Shown piece by piece: positions 5,838 to 8,288 of a DNA stretch of 8,288 nucleotides. The DNA comes from an uncultured bacterium. Its GTDB lineage: Bacteria > Patescibacteriota > CALEFQ01. How positions within the stretch are numbered: position 1 is the stretch's first letter; the number at the start of each line of letters is the position of its first letter. The position numbers were made by a program, and so were the translations under genes. The notes below the pieces were generated by a model that searched no databases, was not told where the DNA came from, and worked only from the letters and a program-made list of their open reading frames with translations. The stretch is from positions 1-8,288 of the forward strand of contig CALEFQ010000066.1 in the NCBI GenBank assembly GCA_937877125.1, in the 5' to 3' direction.

Positions 5838-6449
5838 ATGATGCTCCAATTGGTCGAAAATTTGATTACGGCGGGCCAGCTGAAAACGCCGGTTATTATT
5901 GAGGCCTGGCGTAAAATCGACCGGGTTGATTTCGTGGCCGAAAATGAAAAACGGCATGCTTATGAAGATCGACCCTTGCCGATCGGCTTTGGGCAGACAA
6001 TTTCCCAGCCGACGACGGTGGCTTTTATGCAGGAATTGCTTGATCCCCAGCCGGGGCAAAAAATTCTTGATGTGGGTTCCGGTTCCGGCTGGCAAGCGGC
6101 AATTCTCGGGATGATTGTCGGCGAGACGGGACAGGTTTTCGGCGTCGAGCGGATTGAGGCGCTGCGAGCGCTGGGCCAAAGCCGGATCCGGCGCGCCGGT
6201 CTCGCTAATGTGCAAATAAATTTGGCCGGCCGATTGATCGGCTGGCCGGCCGCGGCTCCGTATGACCGTATTATTGCCGCCGCGTCGGCCGAATCAGTCC
6301 CTAAGGAACTTTTAGAACAGTTGAAAATAAAAGGCAAAGCCGTCTTGCCGGTCAAAAACAGCATTTTCTATTTTGAGCGTAAAAATAGGACTGATTTCAT
6401 TTCGCGGGAATATCCGGGGTTTGCGTTCGTGCCTTTGATTAGTCAATAG
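5838..6449 (+). CDS. pcm: Protein-L-isoaspartate O-methyltransferase (PCMT family)
   Basis: 203 aa from ATG 5838 to TAG 6447-6449. SAM-dependent methylation of L-isoaspartyl residues in aged proteins, cytoplasmic. Family motifs: YEDRPLPIGFGQTISQP (42-58), the SAM-binding LDVGSGSGWQAAIL (77-90), GVERIEALRALG (102-113), APYDRIIAAASAESVP (140-155), LLEQLKIKGKAVLPV (158-172) and FAFVPL (195-200) near the C-terminus. Odd: the GDG that normally precedes the APYD motif reads AGR (130-132), so one acidic residue is missing. The tolerated GTGSGY is GSGSGW. Start: a much longer reading frame from TTG 5754 would run through the divergent promoter, and ATG 5838 (followed by ATG 5841) gives the usual family length. 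The last three codons and the stop lie inside a long inverted repeat. Confidence 0.88.
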   Translation: MMLQLVENLITAGQLKTPVIIEAWRKIDRVDFVAENEKRHAYEDRPLPIGFGQTISQPTTVAFMQELLDPQPGQKILDVGSGSGWQAAILGMIVGETGQVFGVERIEALRALGQSRIRRAGLANVQINLAGRLIGWPAAAPYDRIIAAASAESVPKELLEQLKIKGKAVLPVKNSIFYFERKNRTDFISREYPGFAFVPLISQ

Positions 6450-6526
6450 TCTTTAGTCTTTAGCTAATAAATTTTCGAACAATCCGGGTTTTTCGTGCTA
6501 AAGACCAAAGACTAATGACTAAAGAC
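6439..6526. repeat. Inverted pair of TAAAGAC heptamer arrays between pcm and manC
   Basis: The left arm (6439-6464) and right arm (6497-6522) are complementary over 26 bases with only two mismatches, separated by a 32-nt loop (TAATAAATTTTCG...). The right side contains four 7-nt units, TAAAGAC, CAAAGAC, TAATGAC, TAAAGAC (6499-6526), ending 6 nt before the manC ATG. On the minus strand the left side reads TAAAGAC, TAAAGAC, TATTGAC, TAA. The pcm stop codon and its last codons are part of the left arm. There is no T-run after either arm, so it is not an ordinary intrinsic terminator. It is the same unit as in the array at 3941-3968. Confidence 0.88.
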
Positions 6527-6532
6527 TAAATT

Positions 6533-7615
6533 ATGAAAATCGTCATTTTCGCCGGCGGAGCCGGGACGCGGCTCTGGCCGCTAAGCCGCAAAAAGACTCC
6601 CAAGCAGTTTGATCCCATGTTTGAGGGAAAATCGACTCTGCAACTGGCGGGGGAGAGGATCCGGAAACTGGTGGACTGGAATGATGTTTATATTTCCACG
6701 CTGGATCAGTACGAATCGATAGTCCGTCAGCAGCTGCCCGATATTCCCGATGAAAATATTATTACCGAACCGGCGCGGCGCGACGTGGCGCCGGCGATCG
6801 GACTGGCCATGCTGAAGTTACGCGATGTCGGCAAAGAGCCGGTGGCGATTCTCTGGAGTGATCATCTGATGGACCGGCCGGAATCTTTCCGGCGGGGGTT
6901 GAGTGTGGCCGAAGGACTGATCAGGAAAGATCCCGAACGTTTTATTTTCTTTGGCGAACGTCCGCGCTACGCCGAACAAAACTTAGGTTGGATCCATATC
7001 GGGCCGGTGCGCCAAAAAATAAAAAGCATCCCGGTTCGGTCTTTTCGGGGCTGGTTTTACCGGCCGCCTTTGGCGAAATGTAAAAAAATGTTTGCCTCCC
7101 GGCAATGGATCTGGAATCCCGGTTACTGGGTGACTACTCCAGACTTTGTTTTGGAGCAATTCCGCCTGAAACAGCCGGCCATGTACCGACAGTTGCAACT
7201 GATCGGGCAGGCGCTGGGTACTTCACGCGAGGGCAAGGTGTTGAAGCGCGTGTATCCCCAGCTCGAGAAGATCCATTTCGACAACGCTATCCTGGAAAAA
7301 ATGAAGCCCAGCCAGGCCGTGGTTTTGCAATTAGACATGGGCTGGAGCGATCCCGGGACACTGTATGCCATTAAAGAAGCTCTGGCCGCGCAGGCTGATG
7401 ACAATGTCACCCGGGGCGCCGTTTTGCCATTTAATAGCCGCGATTGCCTGCTGTTCAACGACGAGCCCAAGAAATTATTAGCGGCGGTCGGCCTGGAGGG
7501 GATCATTGTCGTTGAGACCAAGGATGCTTTACTGGTTGTGCACAAAGATCGTGTGCCGGAAGTGAAAAAAATGGTAGAATCCCTAGAGCATACTAAATGG
7601 TCGCACTTACTTTAA
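6533..7615 (+). CDS. manC: Mannose-1-phosphate guanylyltransferase
   Basis: 360 aa, a single nucleotidyltransferase domain of the usual length for the monofunctional form, without the C-terminal isomerase domain of bifunctional ManC/AlgA. Makes GDP-mannose from mannose-1-phosphate and GTP in the cytoplasm, for mannosylated surface glycans or deoxysugar synthesis. Motifs: FAGGAGTRLWPLSR (6-19) and KTPKQF (21-26) for nucleotide and catalysis, EPARRDVAPAIGLA (79-92; usual form RNTAPAI), SDHLM (109-113; usual DH motif), WNPGYWV (194-200; usual WNSG), FDNAILEK (249-256), and DMGWSDPGTL (268-277). The C-terminal IIVVETKDALLVV (324-336) also fits. Several positions are conservative deviants, so a related sugar-1-phosphate substrate remains possible. 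No Shine-Dalgarno; the heptamer array ends 6 nt before the ATG. mltG follows after 9 nt, probably in the same transcript. Confidence 0.9.
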   Translation: MKIVIFAGGAGTRLWPLSRKKTPKQFDPMFEGKSTLQLAGERIRKLVDWNDVYISTLDQYESIVRQQLPDIPDENIITEPARRDVAPAIGLAMLKLRDVGKEPVAILWSDHLMDRPESFRRGLSVAEGLIRKDPERFIFFGERPRYAEQNLGWIHIGPVRQKIKSIPVRSFRGWFYRPPLAKCKKMFASRQWIWNPGYWVTTPDFVLEQFRLKQPAMYRQLQLIGQALGTSREGKVLKRVYPQLEKIHFDNAILEKMKPSQAVVLQLDMGWSDPGTLYAIKEALAAQADDNVTRGAVLPFNSRDCLLFNDEPKKLLAAVGLEGIIVVETKDALLVVHKDRVPEVKKMVESLEHTKWSHLL

Positions 7616-7624
7616 ATTTTTGAC

Positions 7625-8288
7625 ATGCTTAATTCACCCGACGCCGGCGTCTCGGCGCGTCGCAATTTGTTTTTGTTTATCGCTATCATGATAGCGATTT
7701 TTCTTGTTTTGCTGATTGCTTATCTCTGGCTGGAACACGCCGTCCAGTCGCCGCGTAATCCGGACAGCGCGCCGGCCCGGAAAATTATTATCGAATCGGG
7801 GTCTGGCGTGGCGGAAATCGCGGAGTTGTTACAGCGGGAGCAGATTATTTCCGGGACCTTGCCTTTTAAATATTATGTTTGGAAAACCGGTAAGAAAAAA
7901 GATTTTAAAGCCGGCACTTACGAGATCAGTCCCAGTCAAAATATCGTCGAAATAACGGATTTATTGAGCGGAGTGATGTCCGGCGAAGTTCGAGTGACGA
8001 TCGTGGAAGGCTGGACCAACCGGGCGATTCGGGCGACGCTGGGCGAAAAACTGACGGCTTCCGCCGATAACCAAGCCGTTTCCCTGGCCCAGCGGGAGAG
8101 CACCGAGCGTGATTTCGATGATGCGGTGCTGGCCACCTATGAATACGAATGGCTGCGCGATGTTCCGCCGGAGCAAAAATTGGAAGGCTATCTTTTTCCC
8201 GATACTTATCGTTTTTTCCGCGAGGCGCCGATGACGGAAGTGATCGAAAAGATGCTGCGCAACTTTGATCAAAAAATGACCGACGAGC
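7625..8288 (+). CDS. mltG: Endolytic peptidoglycan transglycosylase MltG (YceG-like), N-terminal part
   Basis: Open from ATG 7625 to the window end, 221 codons visible of a family usually about 330-390 aa. Cleaves nascent glycan strands at the outer face of the cytoplasmic membrane, ending chain elongation. Seen: a basic N-terminus, one TM anchor (about residues 14-36, rich in I/L/F), then a LysM-like region (about 52-117) with IIIESGSGVAEIAELL (54-69), FKAGTYEISPSQ (94-105) and ITDLLSGV (110-117), then VTIVEGWTNRAIR (124-136) and the diagnostic LEGYLFPDTYRF (186-197). The catalytic glutamate lies further downstream and is not in the window. No Shine-Dalgarno precedes the ATG. It is 9 nt behind manC, which fits an envelope operon. 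A perfect 16-bp palindrome lies in the TM-coding part. Confidence 0.92.
   Translation, partial: MLNSPDAGVSARRNLFLFIAIMIAIFLVLLIAYLWLEHAVQSPRNPDSAPARKIIIESGSGVAEIAELLQREQIISGTLPFKYYVWKTGKKKDFKAGTYEISPSQNIVEITDLLSGVMSGEVRVTIVEGWTNRAIRATLGEKLTASADNQAVSLAQRESTERDFDDAVLATYEYEWLRDVPPEQKLEGYLFPDTYRFFREAPMTEVIEKMLRNFDQKMTDE

Noticed and set aside
5960..6364. 134-aa minus-strand ORF opposite pcm
   Set aside because: Shadow ORF antisense to conserved PCMT motifs.
7123..7545. 140-aa minus-strand ORF opposite manC
   Set aside because: Shadow of a well-supported gene; no motif, promoter or Shine-Dalgarno of its own.
7681..7696. Perfect 16-bp palindrome CGCTATCATGATAGCG
   Set aside because: It lies inside the TM-coding part of mltG, where repeated Ile/Ala codons make such symmetry likely by chance; no promoter or partner site is nearby.
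1..8288. UGA recoding as in Gracilibacteria/Absconditabacteria
   Set aside because: TGA ends trxB, the prenyl synthase, ispH and the Q/E-rich gene exactly at family-consistent or gene-boundary positions, and no in-frame TGA occurs inside conserved domains.

Overview
The window looks like bacterial chromosome from an uncultivated lineage. The best guess is Patescibacteria (CPR), with a deep-branching phylum such as Elusimicrobia or Omnitrophota as the alternative. Reasons: compact gene packing, a nearly complete absence of Shine-Dalgarno sequences, an archaeal-looking short-chain prenyltransferase, and a divergent low-complexity orphan gene. The taxonomic call is inference. TGA is a genuine stop for at least four genes and TAG for one, so UGA-recoded groups (Gracilibacteria, Absconditabacteria) are excluded.

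Layout. (1) 1-579: the 3' part of a thioredoxin-reductase-like flavoprotein, converging through a small hairpin on a two-TM membrane protein (618-875, minus) that has its own clear sigma-70 promoter and the only good Shine-Dalgarno in the window. (2) 927-4742: an isoprenoid block on the plus strand. It holds a trans-prenyl diphosphate synthase, ispH and ispG, tightly packed (1-nt overlap, then 1-nt gap), followed after 87 nt by uppS. IspG and IspH are the last two steps of the MEP pathway. They supply IPP/DMAPP, which the E-prenyl synthase elongates to a short allylic primer and UppS extends in cis to the long polyprenyl carrier used for envelope glycans. (3) 4824-5738 (minus): an acidic Q/E/P-rich protein of unknown function, divergent from a pcm-like L-isoaspartyl methyltransferase (5838-6449). 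The gap between them carries a strong minus-strand promoter and a perfect 10-bp inverted repeat. (4) 6533-8288: manC (GDP-mannose synthesis), then after 9 nt the start of mltG (peptidoglycan endolytic transglycosylase, cut by the window end). Regions 2 and 4 together make an envelope-precursor and envelope-remodelling neighbourhood.

The most unusual signal is intergenic. Three gaps (before uppS, after uppS, before manC) contain tandem arrays of about four 7-nt units sharing an N-N-TAAA-R pattern (TAAAGAC-type in two gaps, CGTAAAA-type in one). Two of the three are arranged as long inverted pairs able to form stems of 21-26 bp. One is a clear intrinsic terminator between convergent genes. Another has swallowed the pcm stop codon and runs to 6 nt before the manC ATG. 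No RNA gene, insertion sequence, CRISPR array or phage gene was seen, and no gene-free stretch exceeds 300 bases.
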